Source of the DNA: Myxocyprinus asiaticus
Lineage: Eukaryota; Chordata; Actinopteri; Cypriniformes; Catostomidae
Assembly (NCBI RefSeq): GCF_019703515.2
Contig: NC_059348.1
Span: forward strand, 22,306,156-22,370,155
DNA length: 64,000 nucleotides
Reading direction: 5' to 3'
Shown here: one piece after another, positions 42,171 through 53,905 of the stretch
Numbering within the stretch: position 1 is the first letter of the stretch
How the letters are laid out: each line of letters opens with the position of its first letter
Program-made: the position numbers and the translations under genes
Notes under the pieces: generated by a model
What the model saw: only the letters and a program-made list of their open reading frames with translations
What the model was told of the DNA's origin: nothing
Database searches by the model: none

Positions 42171-44570
42171 ATTTTGCACTTAGTTTTAACCAACTGTTGG
42201 CAAGGTACTTTTAAGTTGATGTACGAAGTTAGCTGAGGTCAAGCTGATTAACCACATGTGAAGTTCATCACATTAACTATAGTTTGTTCTACTACATCTG
42301 ACAACCAGGTAGTGTCCATGTGATTTTTGCCTTATTTTTTTTAACAATATATGCATTGATTTACAATTTTCAACCTAACAAACTTCTTTTTGAGAAATGT
42401 TTTACTTGTGTACTTTTGCTATCTTTCTTTAAAATAAATGCCATTTGGTTTGATATTTTGTAATCTAATTAAATTACATTCCTACATTCATACATACATA
42501 AGAAATGTTTTTTTTTCGATCCGCATAACTTCCCACATAATTCCTCAAATGGTTCTAACACATTCATTGTGTACTGTTGTTTTCTTATGTCCTGTTTCAT
42601 ATGCCATATCAGAGTGATGCAGTCAATAAAACCACAAACAGAGGGCACAAGCCAGTTATCTGCAAAGTGCTTGGGGAAAAATATGTTTCTAAGCCCCTAT
42701 AGTTCTAGAAGTTAAAATGCCTAACTTTCTCTCTGAGCAGCCTATAATGAGAAACATTACTCAGGAATTCACCGAAGCAGAGGGGTACAGACAAAAATTC
42801 AGCTGCTCTATCTGCTGAACAGAGAGAAGAGTGGGGAAAAAAGTTGATTCAGAAGCACTTGCAGCTGGCTGGATAATATTCCAGGTCAGAATCAGTGGGT
42901 TTTTGTTTAGACAATAGTGGCGAAAACACACAGCTTGTACAACTGAACAAGTTCACAAACATTTAAAACATCACAAGTGTTGCCGAGCCACACTGCATAC
43001 AATATGCACGTACAACTAGATAACTGTTTAATTTGGCCCTGACAGACAACCAAAAGTTTGGAATTGCAAAATGTTTGAAATAATTATCTATAATTGCTTT
43101 TCTATAGTTTGGGGAAAAAATATAATAGATAAAATAATAAATATATATTTTTTATTTTCAAAATACAAAACGTTTTCTTGTAGTAAGGGTTTAGAGTGCA
43201 GGTTAGGGTTAGTTTAAATTAACTATAATTACAGTACCTTTATATCAAAGCAATTGAATGGTACTGTGTGTCCTAATTTAGATAGCTAAATGTTTACTTT
43301 TTTATTCTTAAAATGCAACTGTTTTTTTTAGGGGTAGGGCCATATAAAACAATGGAAATCTATAGTATGTCCTCATTCATCTAAGTGTGTATGTGTGAGT
43401 GCATGGCTGTGTGGTCCCTTCTCTGACTCTCCACCAAGTGTCCTTGAGATTCGTCTCTAAGGTTAACACTGGCATCCTCAACGGAGTGACCTCATCAGTG
43501 TCCAACACAAAGAGACACAAATGACAGCCTTTACAATGCTCTGCTCTTCTGCCAGTGAGGGAATCAATTATAAAAACACATTTAACAGGAGCGGTAAAAG
43601 CAGTGTCCTGTATTGTGTGGTCCGAAGCCCAATTTTAAGGGGTCTTGATCCGTTCCACCATCACTTCCCCCAGCTGTAATTTCCTCTTCATCTGAGATCC
43701 CATTGCTTTTTGAAATTGGATTTACCTGACTCATTCAGACGGTGAATAGACTCCTCTTACAGAACCAGAAAAAAATGAGAAATACACTGTAAAATTGCCT
43801 GGCTGAATCTGGGGGTCTCTGAACGACAGGCGCACTGTCAGAATGTCATTAAGCCGCAATGAGAAAAAATGTCCTCATTACGCGGGGACACAAGAGGGAG
43901 GTGCACAGGCATACAACAATAGCAGAAGTTGGGAGGGAGGCGCGGCAAAGGTGTGAGGTCACCAGCTCTGTTTACAGCATCCTGCGAGTCCTTGTCCCCC
44001 ATCACTTGCCTTGACCCAGTTTGCTCACAGCTGTGAGGTGCAATTCATTTCTCCGAGTCAGTGCAAATGTTGACACAAATCTCTTCTGAGATGGTTTATC
44101 TTTGTCTCCAGTGCAGCGTGTCACTTTGGAATAATAGGACATTAGCTGCGGAAATGGCAATTAATGTTGTCAGATAAAGCATATGGTCAACAAATGTTCT
44201 TCCTCTAAAGTGGAATTTGACAGAGGAAACTTTCAGAAAGGCTACTCTTCTTGGGGAATAATCTGTGCCGACAAACCTAGTTAAAGTGTCCTGTTAGTAA
44301 AAATTTGATATTTGAAGAGATTCTCTACGGTGTAAGAAAAACTGAATAATATGCATTGTTGACTGTATAAAAATGAAGCAATGGACACATATTCATAATC
44401 CTGGAGTTTGACTGTAAGCAACTGCTGCAATTAATGGTTTATTTTGGACAAATTTTGTAAATATTCTAATACATATAACTTAATAAATGTATTTATGTAT
44501 TAACTGAATAATGAATGCTTTGTCAATGGACATTAGCACCAGAGGTACCAGATATATTATAGCTGTGTCC
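42171..44570. other. Non-coding; 43400-44280 non-repetitive
   Basis: 42171-43390 is AT-rich with no recognised element. 43400-44280 has higher GC and no repeats, and looks like ordinary unique DNA; a conserved non-coding element is possible but not shown. Confidence 0.35.
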
Positions 44571-45124
44571 CAAACGATACACTCTACACTATGCACTCAG
44601 CCATGTAGTGTATGAATTTTCAAAGTGTAGTATCGTCCCAAATGGAACATTTTACGCTTTTTACTACATGGAAGCGTTCGCCATTTAACAGCTGAGGGAA
44701 GTGACGTTTCAAACCCAAACATTGTGTTACCACTAGCTTTAACACGCTATCCAACCTCAGTTCAACACTTATATCTCAATAATATACATATTCACACAGC
44801 ATGGTATGATGGCAAAGCATTTAACTCACTTTTGTAAGATGCTGTCTTCACAGAAGTTTCGCAGGTTGTCATATTCTCCAGTATTTACAATTGTTTTGCC
44901 AGACCACCATCGCTGCCGGTAACTCCACCCCTTCCGCTATGTATGGCAAGCCGCGAGCGCTGAGTGCACAAAGTATCCAACATACCACACTCCGTTTTGA
45001 TGGTTGAAAAAGTGCATCATTCAGGAACTCGTAGTACACTTCTTTTTGTTGCATTTTCAATGTAAACATACTACTCTTCAAAATGACTTAAAATAGTACA
45101 GAAGTGTGCGGTTTGGGATGCACC
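44571..45124. mobile_element. MITE with GCTGTGTCCCAAA-type termini
   Basis: Left 'gctgtgtcccaaacgataca' and right 'cggtttgggatgcacct' are inverted. Inner inverted pieces include 'acactctacactatgcactc' and 'agtgcacaaagtatcc'. Non-coding; probably a hAT-derived MITE. Confidence 0.6.
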
Positions 45125-46234
45125 TCTAGATCTTAAAGTATGAGGTCACATAGAAAATCTGGAATGTATTATTTTAAACCTTGAAATAGACTGTTTAATG
45201 ATTAAATAACATTTTTTTTATTTTTATTTTTTTTTACAATGAAAAGCTATGACATTATAGAAAATAAATATTTATGATACAATATTTCAATATAGCACTA
45301 TTTTACAAAAGGTCAGATTTTATTGCTTTATAGGATATTCTATGGGACATTTTTATATCATGCTAGAATTTGCCACATCGGGTGTTGTACAAATTTGAGA
45401 AATCAAGTATGCAGTCAGTTAAAATAAGGATACACCAAAATCGAAGAATTTCTGAAACCTCAACTTCAACCTTTCACTCAACTTATTATACTAATTATAT
45501 GATTTGAAACAAAAAATGTTGTAAGCATGAATAGAAGCATTTTCCATAGTGATCTCAGATTTTGGACTCTACTGGCTTTACTATTGTTTATATAACACAA
45601 ATCAAAGCTAATAGAAAGGTAGTGTTCCTAAGAAGACATTTTTTTTTAAATTAATTTCCTGATATCTCTCAGTTAATAGAGCGCATCCTTTGTGCATTGA
45701 TCTGCATAGACCTGCAGTACATCACTGAACTGCTCCAGTATATTTGACATCAGGCACATTCTGATGCAGAGGTGAGATAATCATGCTTGTTCACACAACA
45801 ATACAGGCCACTGAAGGATGACATGCACAGAGTAAATGACAGCGGAAATGGGTTTAGTGCAATCTGGAAACAGATAAATGGATTTAATCTTGTTCCGGGG
45901 ACCTTCACGGGAAATGGCCGCTGACACCTGAGACCCTGCAACATGTCAGGCTTCAGCCGAGGCCACAGTGCTGGGTTATATATCTCAATCCGAGCAGACA
46001 TGAATCTGCTCTAACAGAGCCTTGTCAAGAGAAGATGCAGGAAGCCTGGATGCTGGCAGGTCTGTATGTTCTGAACTGGGTTCTGTGCTCCTTAGACTGA
46101 CTACAGGTCATTCACAATGATATTAGGATAATTAGGATATAAATATGATGTGGGTCTAAACACATCAACCCTCAAGATGCTGGGTAAAACTGTGATAGCA
46201 TGGAGGACAGAGCAAATTCATAAGATATTTTTGA
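45125..46234. other. Non-coding; 45660-46100 non-repetitive
   Basis: 45180-45620 is AT-rich. 45660-46100 has balanced composition with no repeat. No exon is supported. Confidence 0.35.
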
Positions 46235-46440
46235 CTAATTTACTCATTTGTCATTGAAGTCATGTTTTAATGCAAAGTGACTTACAGTAATTATTACAAG
46301 GACAATCACTCTAATGCATCTGGGTTTAAGTGTCTTGCTCAAAGTCACAATGATCGCTCATGGATCGCGCCATGTGGGGTTTAAACCTACATACTTAAGA
46401 ACTTTCAATAACTAATCAGGCTGTATAACCACTGGTTTTG
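46235..46440. repeat. Degenerate L2-tail/SINE-like repeat
   Basis: 'aatgcaaagtgacttacagt' followed by 'gtgtcttgctcaaagtcaca' and 'gtggggtttaaacctac' is the usual order in old fish repeats ending in an L2-type tail with a tRNA-like head. Heavily mutated. Confidence 0.45.
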
Positions 46441-46452
46441 CTTAATGAGGAC

Positions 46453-48639
46453 CAGAGCATGTGAGCAAAGCAGAGCGGCGTGACACTCCTCAATAACCCG
46501 CTCCATGTGTGTTTTCAACCGCTCTTGGCCCAAGCGGACGCTCAGCTCAAGTACCGCTCACGCTCGCCGGTAAAAGCGTTCGCTCAAATCCCACTCCGAC
46601 ATTAGATTTATCTGTAGTATACTTCGTTCCAAGCACAGGGGGTAGCTACAGTGGCCCGAGCAACTGCCCCTTTGCCCACATGGGCTGAGGTGCCCCTCTG
46701 GGTGAAATATAGACTATAGGCCGACATTTATTAAACTATCAAATGATTAGTAATGTACACATCTGAAATTATGTGATTGTATTGTTGTGTTTTTGTATAT
46801 AAAATCTCGCTGTTTATTTTGGACTGGTTTGCAACGGCTGTTAGATAATCGGGTCTAGACAGATCAGCGTTATCATTTGTAATCGGTCAAATATTTCTCT
46901 GTTTGCACATATGTCATTGAACATCTTCAAATAATACCTTAAAAAATGTCAGTTCTAAATTACCTTTATTTACTTTAAACAAGTCATCAAACATGCTTCT
47001 ACATGTAATAAAGCATATGTGCGTTGGCACGGAAACTCGCATAAGCGCAAATTTGCGTTTTTCAGTTTAAACTGGACCCGAGTGATACAACTGACCCAGA
47101 AAACCAAAATCTTTTCAACTTTAAGTTTGTTCGAGTCCTTTATGGCAATAATGAAAACATGGACTGGTACCAGGAAAAATATTACAGGTAAAAGTGAAAT
47201 TCATAATTGTTCTTCAGTTGTCTCCACAGAATGATTATTACTGTAGATTTGATACATTAATAGGTTACTGATTTAATGCTATCAGACTTTAGGTTTGTAA
47301 ATTAAAATGAGAAATGTATCATCCTAAATTTGTGTTCAGCTGTAAAGGGTGTATCAAGTTATCAAGAAATGAGCAGTGAATGTTTTTCACTTTTTCAGTG
47401 TTGTTGCTTGATTAATATTCCCTACAATTTTATTTGTGCGAATCATATGCAATCTAAAGGACTGTGGTTATTTATATAATAATTATTATATTAGTAGATA
47501 CCATGTGCCCCTTTGTTTTTCCTTGATATTTTTAAAGCAGCATAAAGTGAATCTGGACTTTATATGCGTCAAACGATCATGTGTTGTGCATGCGCTCTTT
47601 ATATGTACAGCAGAGGTTTAACCATGGATTTAACAAATAAAAAATATTTGTCCTGCATGAAGTGAGAGTTTGTCCAATATATATATATATATTAGATGAA
47701 ATCATGTTTAATGATCCTAAAACAAAGAAAAATTATATAATTAACAAATTACACTGCCTTCATTTAAGAATTTTTTTTAATTTGTATTTTTTATTTTTTT
47801 GTAATGTACAAAAATTAATAGGTTTTTTAAATTATTATTATTATTTTTTTACGTTCACTTATCGTTAAGGTGTGGATTTGGCTTTAGGAAACTGACCAGC
47901 AGTTATGTGCCACTTTATCCTGAAGCAGAAATCGAAAGCAACAGGTGGTCGATTAAGTGAGATAATTCCGCTATGAAATTCTCTATGCGAGAGTGGAAGT
48001 ATTTACCAATCAAATGCTCAGCTGTACAAGGGAAGCATGAAAGCAGAATGCTCCACCTGCAAATTAGGACACACTGATCTGCAAGATCATACATGTTTAT
48101 TGATTTTGATTCAGGGATTTTTGTGTGTGTGTTCGCCGGGATTCAAGGGAAAATGCTTTGCCAATATACAGTATTATTAAGCTTTCATATTCAATTGAGG
48201 GTGCTCTAACATTCGCAACCCTGCAGAACCGGGCCTGCATCTAGCTGGTAGCTGCACTGACATGATTGCAAAACAGTAAGATATAGTAGTGTAGCCTACT
48301 AGCTCACCTTTTGCTGCACTATGGTGTAAAACATCCAAATAGGAAATATTTGCTATTTCTCACGGTCTCTCCACACTCCCTTTTGCTTTTCTCGTTCATT
48401 ACTTTGATTTATACTTCGCATTTATTTAGGCTATAAGGTTTGCAACTTCACTAAAACAATGATAGAGCTCCATAACCTCAGGCCTATTAATTATTTTGCA
48501 GATTCCTAAACCAGCATATCATGAAGCGCATTCTGAGTTGAGCGAGCGGCTGAGAGAAAGGAGTGGAATCTTCAAAAAGGCGCTCTCCGCTCAGGTGGAA
48601 TTATCACCACTCCACTCAACGCTCTGCTCACATGCTCTG
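46453..48639. mobile_element. hAT-like element, 2.19 kb, with 8-bp duplication
   Basis: The left end CAGAGCATGTGAGC is exactly inverted at the right (GCTCACATGCTCTG). The flanking 8-mers atgaggac (46445-46452) and aagaggac (48640-48647) agree at 7 of 8, the size expected for hAT transposition. No transposase ORF is visible. The interior carries an exon-like segment (47066-47187). A partial relative of the right end lies at 28553. Confidence 0.75.
47066..47187 (+). other. Exon-like segment inside the hAT-like element
   Basis: A polypyrimidine tract with acceptor (atttgcgtttttcag, ending 47065) precedes 122 nt that stay open from the first base. A donor (TACAG then gtaaaa) follows; reading through it gives an immediate TAA. 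The predicted 40 residues begin FKLDPSDTTDPENQNLF and end ENMDWYQEKYY, a composition that looks protein-like. No family is recognised. It could be a transposase exon of the element, a captured host exon, or chance. No partner exon is convincing, though an open stretch follows at 47536-47620. Confidence 0.35.
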
Positions 48640-48692
48640 AAGAGGACCCAACACAAAAACTGTTTACCATGCAAAAGTAAACAGAAAATGTC

Positions 48693-48723
48693 TTTAATTA
48701 ATTAATTAATTAATTAATTAATT
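48693..48723. repeat. (ATTA)n microsatellite
   Basis: About seven and a half ATTA units. Confidence 0.95.
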
Positions 48724-49106
48724 CATACTTCTTCTGCCATGCAAAGTTTTGTTCATTGCCATGAATTTTGAGGATGAGGACATTCCACCAAGCTGTTCAT
48801 GCTGGCATCTACCTAATTTGGATGGCATCTACCAAGTGGCAGATGAATTTGCACCAAAATATGGTAGAGTTTGATTGGACGCACATTCTTTGACATCACC
48901 AACAAAAAATATGCAACAACAACAAAAAAACAAAAACAAAATCTAAACCTCCTTTAGAAAAACTGATAAGCAATCATAATAATGCAATATTATATGATTA
49001 TTTGCATTGTATTTGTATCTAACATTGTTTTATTCGAGATGTTCAGTCCTCTCAGAACAGCAGACTTTTGTTTGCAACATTTGTTTGCATGTTTTGCTGC
49101 TAAAAT
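48724..49106. other. Non-coding, no feature recognised
   Basis: Short A-rich patch at 48902-48940; otherwise nothing. Confidence 0.4.
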
Positions 49107-49610
49107 ATAAGTCTGTACTTACCAAAAGTCTAATCATTGCCCCAGTGGTCAAAGCTAGAAGTGTTGTTGAATGTATGAACACTTATGTGCTACAGTTTTT
49201 GGTTGAAATGTCCACTGAGTGGCGCCAAAAATGAGTTGTATTTTTTGTTGTAAATTATGTAAAACAGTCATCAGGAATGCATATTCTATTAACTCTATCT
49301 CCTAACCCAAACTCCAACCTTTAACCTAATCATCAGTGGAGTAAAAAGTAACTTTAAAGCGGAAATGCTACCTCTGATTTACACTCACCATTGTTTATGT
49401 GAACGCGATTACTTCCTAGTTTTCACGGGACCAGAACCCGTGTCTTGAAGGTTGCCTGTGCAGTAGCACAAGAGGGAAAGGTTTTTATACGCAAATTGAT
49501 ACAAAAATGTCTGATGGGGGATGACGCTTGTCAAAAATTTGGCTAAATGGGGTGAACATCATGGTACATAAACTTTAGCAACATGTTGATTTCCTGTGTG
49601 ATCATTATGG
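49107..49610. repeat. Interspersed repeat, second copy of 33290-33750
   Basis: Shares order and wording with the first copy ('agtggcgccaaaaatgagtt', 'cagtggagtaaaaagtaact', 'ttcctgtgtgatcat') at perhaps 70-75 percent identity by eye. No ends or coding capacity were identified. Confidence 0.65.
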
Positions 49611-50969
49611 ACCTTTGACCCATTTCTTGGATGTGGACCACAAGTTGAGAACCATGTCACTAGACTATACACTCCTCAGTTCTTTACCCACTAGAATAAA
49701 GGGAAAATGTTGTAGAGCTGAGGAATGATAGGTGAATCTTCTACTTTGTGGCTGTCTGAAGACCCATCCGCTCCAAGCAAAGTAAAATAAATGCAAACAA
49801 GACATTATATGAAGCTACAGTATATGCAACACAGTGATCTTTCCATTTTTGCAATTATGGGATGTTTAAAGTTTCATTGCCTTTAGCTATTAACCTGAAG
49901 TTGCACAGCACATACAGTATTATGATGCCATCCGGTTGATGTCAGGTATCACATTATATGTTGAACATTAGAGGCCCTCAAAGCTAAAGTGTCTGTGACT
50001 AAAGGTGAATGTTAGTCACAGTTCTCAAACGATGTATAGAGAAATTAGGGTTTAATTTCAGATGTAGGAGTAGCAAGGTGCGAATGAGTGTATCAATGAG
50101 CCCATAAATAGGTCTTGCTACTTTCTATGATGAAATGATGATGTGAGTAAAAATGGCAAATATTCTTTATATTCAACCTGTGAGAAGCCCACATTTCCAT
50201 CATTTGAGTACTATGAAGAAGACTTACAGCCTAGATCTTTTTCTAATAAATAATAAAGATAATACACCTCAAGGCTGGAATCTTCATTTTTGACCCCAAG
50301 TTGCTCGTGAACACATAAAAAACATTATTTATACTGCACGAGAAAGTATGCACCCCTTACTGAGTGAAGGGCTTAGGATTTTACCTGAAAACAGCACATG
50401 GAAAATAATGATAATGGGGACATACTGCCTTTACCAGAAGCTATTCTCTGTGCTGCACTTATGGTGTCACGCACAGAAAAACCAAACAGAGGCCGTCCAT
50501 CGGATCATTGCATGCTAACATGGCAGGAACTTGTCAAAAGACAGAGGGGCTTCCAAATCTGCAGGCTGCATCCAGCCTTCCTTATGCAAATCCTAGTATA
50601 AAAAAAGCCTAAACTGAGGAGAGCAACCACTACAAAACAGTGCCAAAATATATGCATTTCTTTGTACAAAGACTTACATAAGAATATATACTTATAAACA
50701 GACACATCTATATATAAAATGAGTCAGGTAAATCAAAATAAACCTGCGGTAAAAGATTAAAAGATCTGCATCAACCATTTACCCGTTCAGAACAGAAGCT
50801 GCATAATAAAAACACCACATTTTCAACGTGGCCTATATAGGAGATAGAAACATCCTATATACCCTGATGTCATATTTTATGTAGACCAGACAGAATGTCA
50901 ACAAATAAAGACCTGACAAAATAACAAAACCAATGAGGTTTGTAATACCTGAAGAAAGCTATTCATTAA
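49611..50969. other. Non-coding, no feature recognised
   Basis: Ordinary, mostly non-repetitive DNA. 50398-50601 is open in one frame but without gene context. Confidence 0.4.
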
Positions 50970-51277
50970 CAGTGTTGGGTAACATTACTTTTAAAAGTAA
51001 CTCGTTAGAATATTGCGTTACTCCATAAAAAAGTAACTTCATTAAAAAGTAATTTTTTATGGAAAGTAAAGCATTACTTTACTTTTGCGTTACTTTTTTC
51101 TCACAGCTAATTTCTCTTCTGCTATGCTATGCATTCCATACAAATAAGGCATGCATTGCATACAAGAGACATAACAGGTCATGCTAGCTACTGTACAACA
51201 CTCACGTCAAAACAACATAGTAAACAAACAGATATTTAGAAAGAACTGTCATATTTGTAATAAAGAATCAATAATAT

Positions 51278-51601
51278 TGTGGTGATAGGGGCATGGTTGA
51301 GCGCCGGCTTAAGAATGGAGAGTGAGATCAGAAGATGAGAATGGTAAGGATCATCACCTGGCAATGATTGTCTCTAACAGCTGTTTGTCATTGCAGTAGG
51401 AGATGGAGACGGATTAGGAGTGAGCCAGATGACAGTGAGAGAGAGAGAGAGTTACGCACACACCATGAGACAGTGCTGTTCCTAGGAGCATTTGAGATTG
51501 TGCTGAAAAGCGAGTTTGTTTTTGTTTGTGAGAATAAATCTTTTGTGTTGAATTTTGCCGACTCCCACTAACTCCTTACACCTCATCACAAACCCGTTAC
51601 A
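51278..51601 (+). repeat. 5' LTR of a Gmr1-like gypsy element
   Basis: Starts TGTGGTGATAGGGGCATGG and ends CCGTTACA; contains AATAAATC near 51533 and a (GA)n run at 51438-51451. It aligns at the start with the minus-strand LTR ending at 27221. Confidence 0.75.
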
Positions 51602-51602
51602 C

Positions 51603-51620
51603 TGGTGCCAAAACCTGGGA
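51603..51620 (+). promoter_or_regulatory. Primer-binding site
   Basis: TGGTGCCAAAACCTGGGA starts one base after the LTR. The TGG start complements the CCA end of a tRNA; which tRNA is not determined. Confidence 0.65.
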
Positions 51621-51642
51621 TTTAGGGAGGAAGAACGCCGCC

Positions 51643-52626
51643 ATGGATGCCTCACCTCTGGAGGATGTTTTCAAGACCCTCACCAGCATCCACCAGACAT
51701 AGCATCAGGCCCTCCTCGAGCTGCGCACAGAACAAGAATAGGGGTTTATTGTGCTCCTCCAGGCACGAGCGGAGGACTGGCAGGTGCTCCGGAGCTTGCT
51801 GCCCCAGGAAGGTGCTGCCGCCGTGACCCCGGACCCTGCGACCACCCCACCCCATGTTCCGCAAGTCAAGATGGGCCCCCAAGACGATCCGGAGGCCTTG
51901 CTGGAGCTCTTTGAGTGGATGGCGGGTGCCTGCGGATGGCCGAGCACCCAGTGGGCAGTCCGGTTAATACCACTGTTGTCTGGGGAAGCCCAACTCATGG
52001 CGCAGCAGTTACCAACAGCGAACCTCCTGGTTTACGCTGACTTGAGGAAAGCCATCCTGCAACGGGTCTGTCAGACACCCGAGCAGCAGCACTAACGCTT
52101 CTGCTCACTTACCATTGGCGAGCACGGCCACCCGTTTGCCTTTGCCCAGCAGCTCCGGGAAGCCTGCCGGAGGTGGTTGTTGGCTGAGCAATGCGACTTC
52201 GGAGCTGTGATCGATCTGGTGGTACTGGAGCAGTTTATTGCTTGACTTCCGAGAGATACAGCGGATGGCGTCCAGTGCCACCGCCCGACGTCGCTCCAAA
52301 CGGCCATCCAGCTGGCAGAGGTCCATATGGCGGCGTATTCTCTCTCTCTCTCTCCTGCCCCCCCTCCTTACCTTTCTTTCCGTCCTGTTCCTCCTCCCCA
52401 GAAACGGGGGGTGCCCCCTCCAAAACCGGCCCCTCGGCTTCGGGGACTGCACTACCCGCTGGTTTCCCATGTCCCTCTCTGCTCTTACTCCCAGGTTGGT
52501 GGACCCGCTGCCATGGGCGTGGAGTCTGGGCTGGTCTGCTGGAGCTGCGGGGAGCCCGGGCATTTCTGGGACAAGTGCCCGGTGATGGAGGTGGGGATAT
52601 TGGTTTGGGTCCCCATTGTGCTGTAG
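51643..52626 (+). pseudogene. Gypsy gag with CCHC zinc knuckle, several nonsense mutations
   Basis: The ATG at 51643 sits in a strong initiation context (gccgccATGG). One frame continues to 52626 with no frameshift but is broken by stops at 51700 (TAG), 51739 (TAG), 52093 (TAA) and 52243 (TGA), and closes with TAG at 52624. Residues such as DDPEALLELFEWMAGACGWP and WAVRLIPLLSGEAQ look like the SCAN-related capsid domain of Gmr1-type elements. A Pro-rich stretch follows, then the zinc knuckle CWSCGEPGHFWDKC (C-X2-C-X4-H-X4-C) near 52537-52578, which would bind element RNA. The antisense ORF 52941-52105 is a shadow. Confidence 0.85.
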
Positions 52627-52815
52627 GCCGCCCCCGATCAAGCTGGGGTGTACTGCATGCCCATGAGTATTAATGGGGGTACATAGCAGGCCTTGGTAGA
52701 TTTGGGTTGCAAGGTGAAGGTAAGGTGTGTGCATGATGATATCCACGATTATCCTGTAGTGACTGTAACAATTACATTTTGGGGACAAAAGTATAATGTC
52801 GAGGCCATACGCTAA
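52627..52815 (+). pseudogene. Aspartic protease remnant
   Basis: In frame with gag after its stop: GVYCMPMSINGGT, then a stop, then QALVDLGCKVKV. The position fits the D-[ST]-G active site, here D-L-G, so it is inactive. It would have cut the polyprotein during particle maturation. Confidence 0.55.
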
Positions 52816-53044
52816 TTTTGGGCATGAATTGGCCAGTGTTAAACACTCTCTTAAGGGAAATTTGTGCAGATGGGTCCTGTAACAATGCGTCTCTGTGTGG
52901 GATTTGTGATGCGCTGGCTGGGGAGGCGGAGCTGGGGCCATCTACATCAGCTCTGTGTCAGGATGAGGTAAGGGAGGGGGAAGTCTCGGCTTCCCCAAAC
53001 CTTAGAGGATTCCCCACCGGGGATTTTCCTCTGGAGCAGATGTG

Positions 53045-53340
53045 AGACGAGACCCTTTGGCACGCCTTCGACCAAGTGAAAATGACTGATGGTCAACGTC
53101 TTCAGCCAGACATTGCACTCGCATATCTGTAGTTTTCTATTATAAATGACCGGTTGTATCGAGTGACGCAGGATGCTCAGACAAAAGAAGATACAACCCA
53201 GTTGTTGACACTGAAGAACCGTCAGGAAATGTTATTCCAGATGGCTCATTATAATCCAATGGTGGGTCACTTAGGGCAAGAAAAGACGTGATACAGATAC
53301 AGGGAGCTGTAACATGGAGAAGTTCGGCTGCATAAGTCAG
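53045..53340 (+). pseudogene. Integrase N-terminal (H2C2) fragment
   Basis: LWHAFDQVKMTDGQRLQPDI and NDRLYRVTQDAQTKEDTTQL lead to MAHYNPMVGHLG, the histidine half of the integrase zinc-binding domain. It follows the protease region with no RT between, as in Gmr1-like elements. Coding stops near 53290 and the element is truncated by about 53340. Confidence 0.6.
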
Positions 53341-53905
53341 TGAATTAGCAATTATTTCACCCTATGTATCATGTCGTGGCCAGTGGAAGACTAGTCTTAT
53401 AATTCCTCTGCCTAAACACGTTTACTGATTTTTTAATGCAGTGTGTATTAACACATGAATCAACCGCATTTCACTCAACCGAATGTTGACCTCATATTAC
53501 TCTAGAACATGAAATGTGCATGCACGTTAGCGAGTTGATTGACAGGCGATGTCTGTATCTAAGAGGTGATTGGCTCTTTTACCTGCAAGGTGGGACTTCC
53601 TTTCTACATCCATTGACTGTTGGGTGCTAGAACTTCTTGGTTGGGCATTCCAATTTCTCCCATACATTTAAATAGAAGTGACTCGTCTCTGCTAAATAGT
53701 CTCTGGCCTCACACTCTATAGAACAATAATGCCAATCGTGCATCATGTCTCCCTCACAATACAAGGGCAGTAGAGGTGTACAAAAGCAATGCGTTACTTT
53801 ATTTAAAAAGCAACTCACATATTATGGTCTAAAATAAAAAATAGTGCATTACTTGCATATTTTTACATAACAGGCGTTACTTTTATCACGTTACCCACAA
53901 CACTG

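Larger units (their letters stand above)
50970..53905. mobile_element. hAT-like element split by a gypsy insertion
   Basis: The left end CAGTGTTGGGTAACATTACT is answered at the right by GTTACCCACAACACTG (53890-53905). The internal subterminal text 'gcgttactttactttt' is typical of a fish hAT family. The gypsy fragment 51278 to about 53340 lies inside, so the original element was roughly 0.9 kb. Flanks share only TTAA-like bases, so the duplication is not confirmed. Confidence 0.7.

Noticed and set aside
52105..52941. 278-codon minus-strand ORF
   Set aside because: It is the complement of the gypsy gag/protease region, whose sense frame carries the zinc knuckle. The antisense reading has low-complexity Arg/Gly/Pro content.
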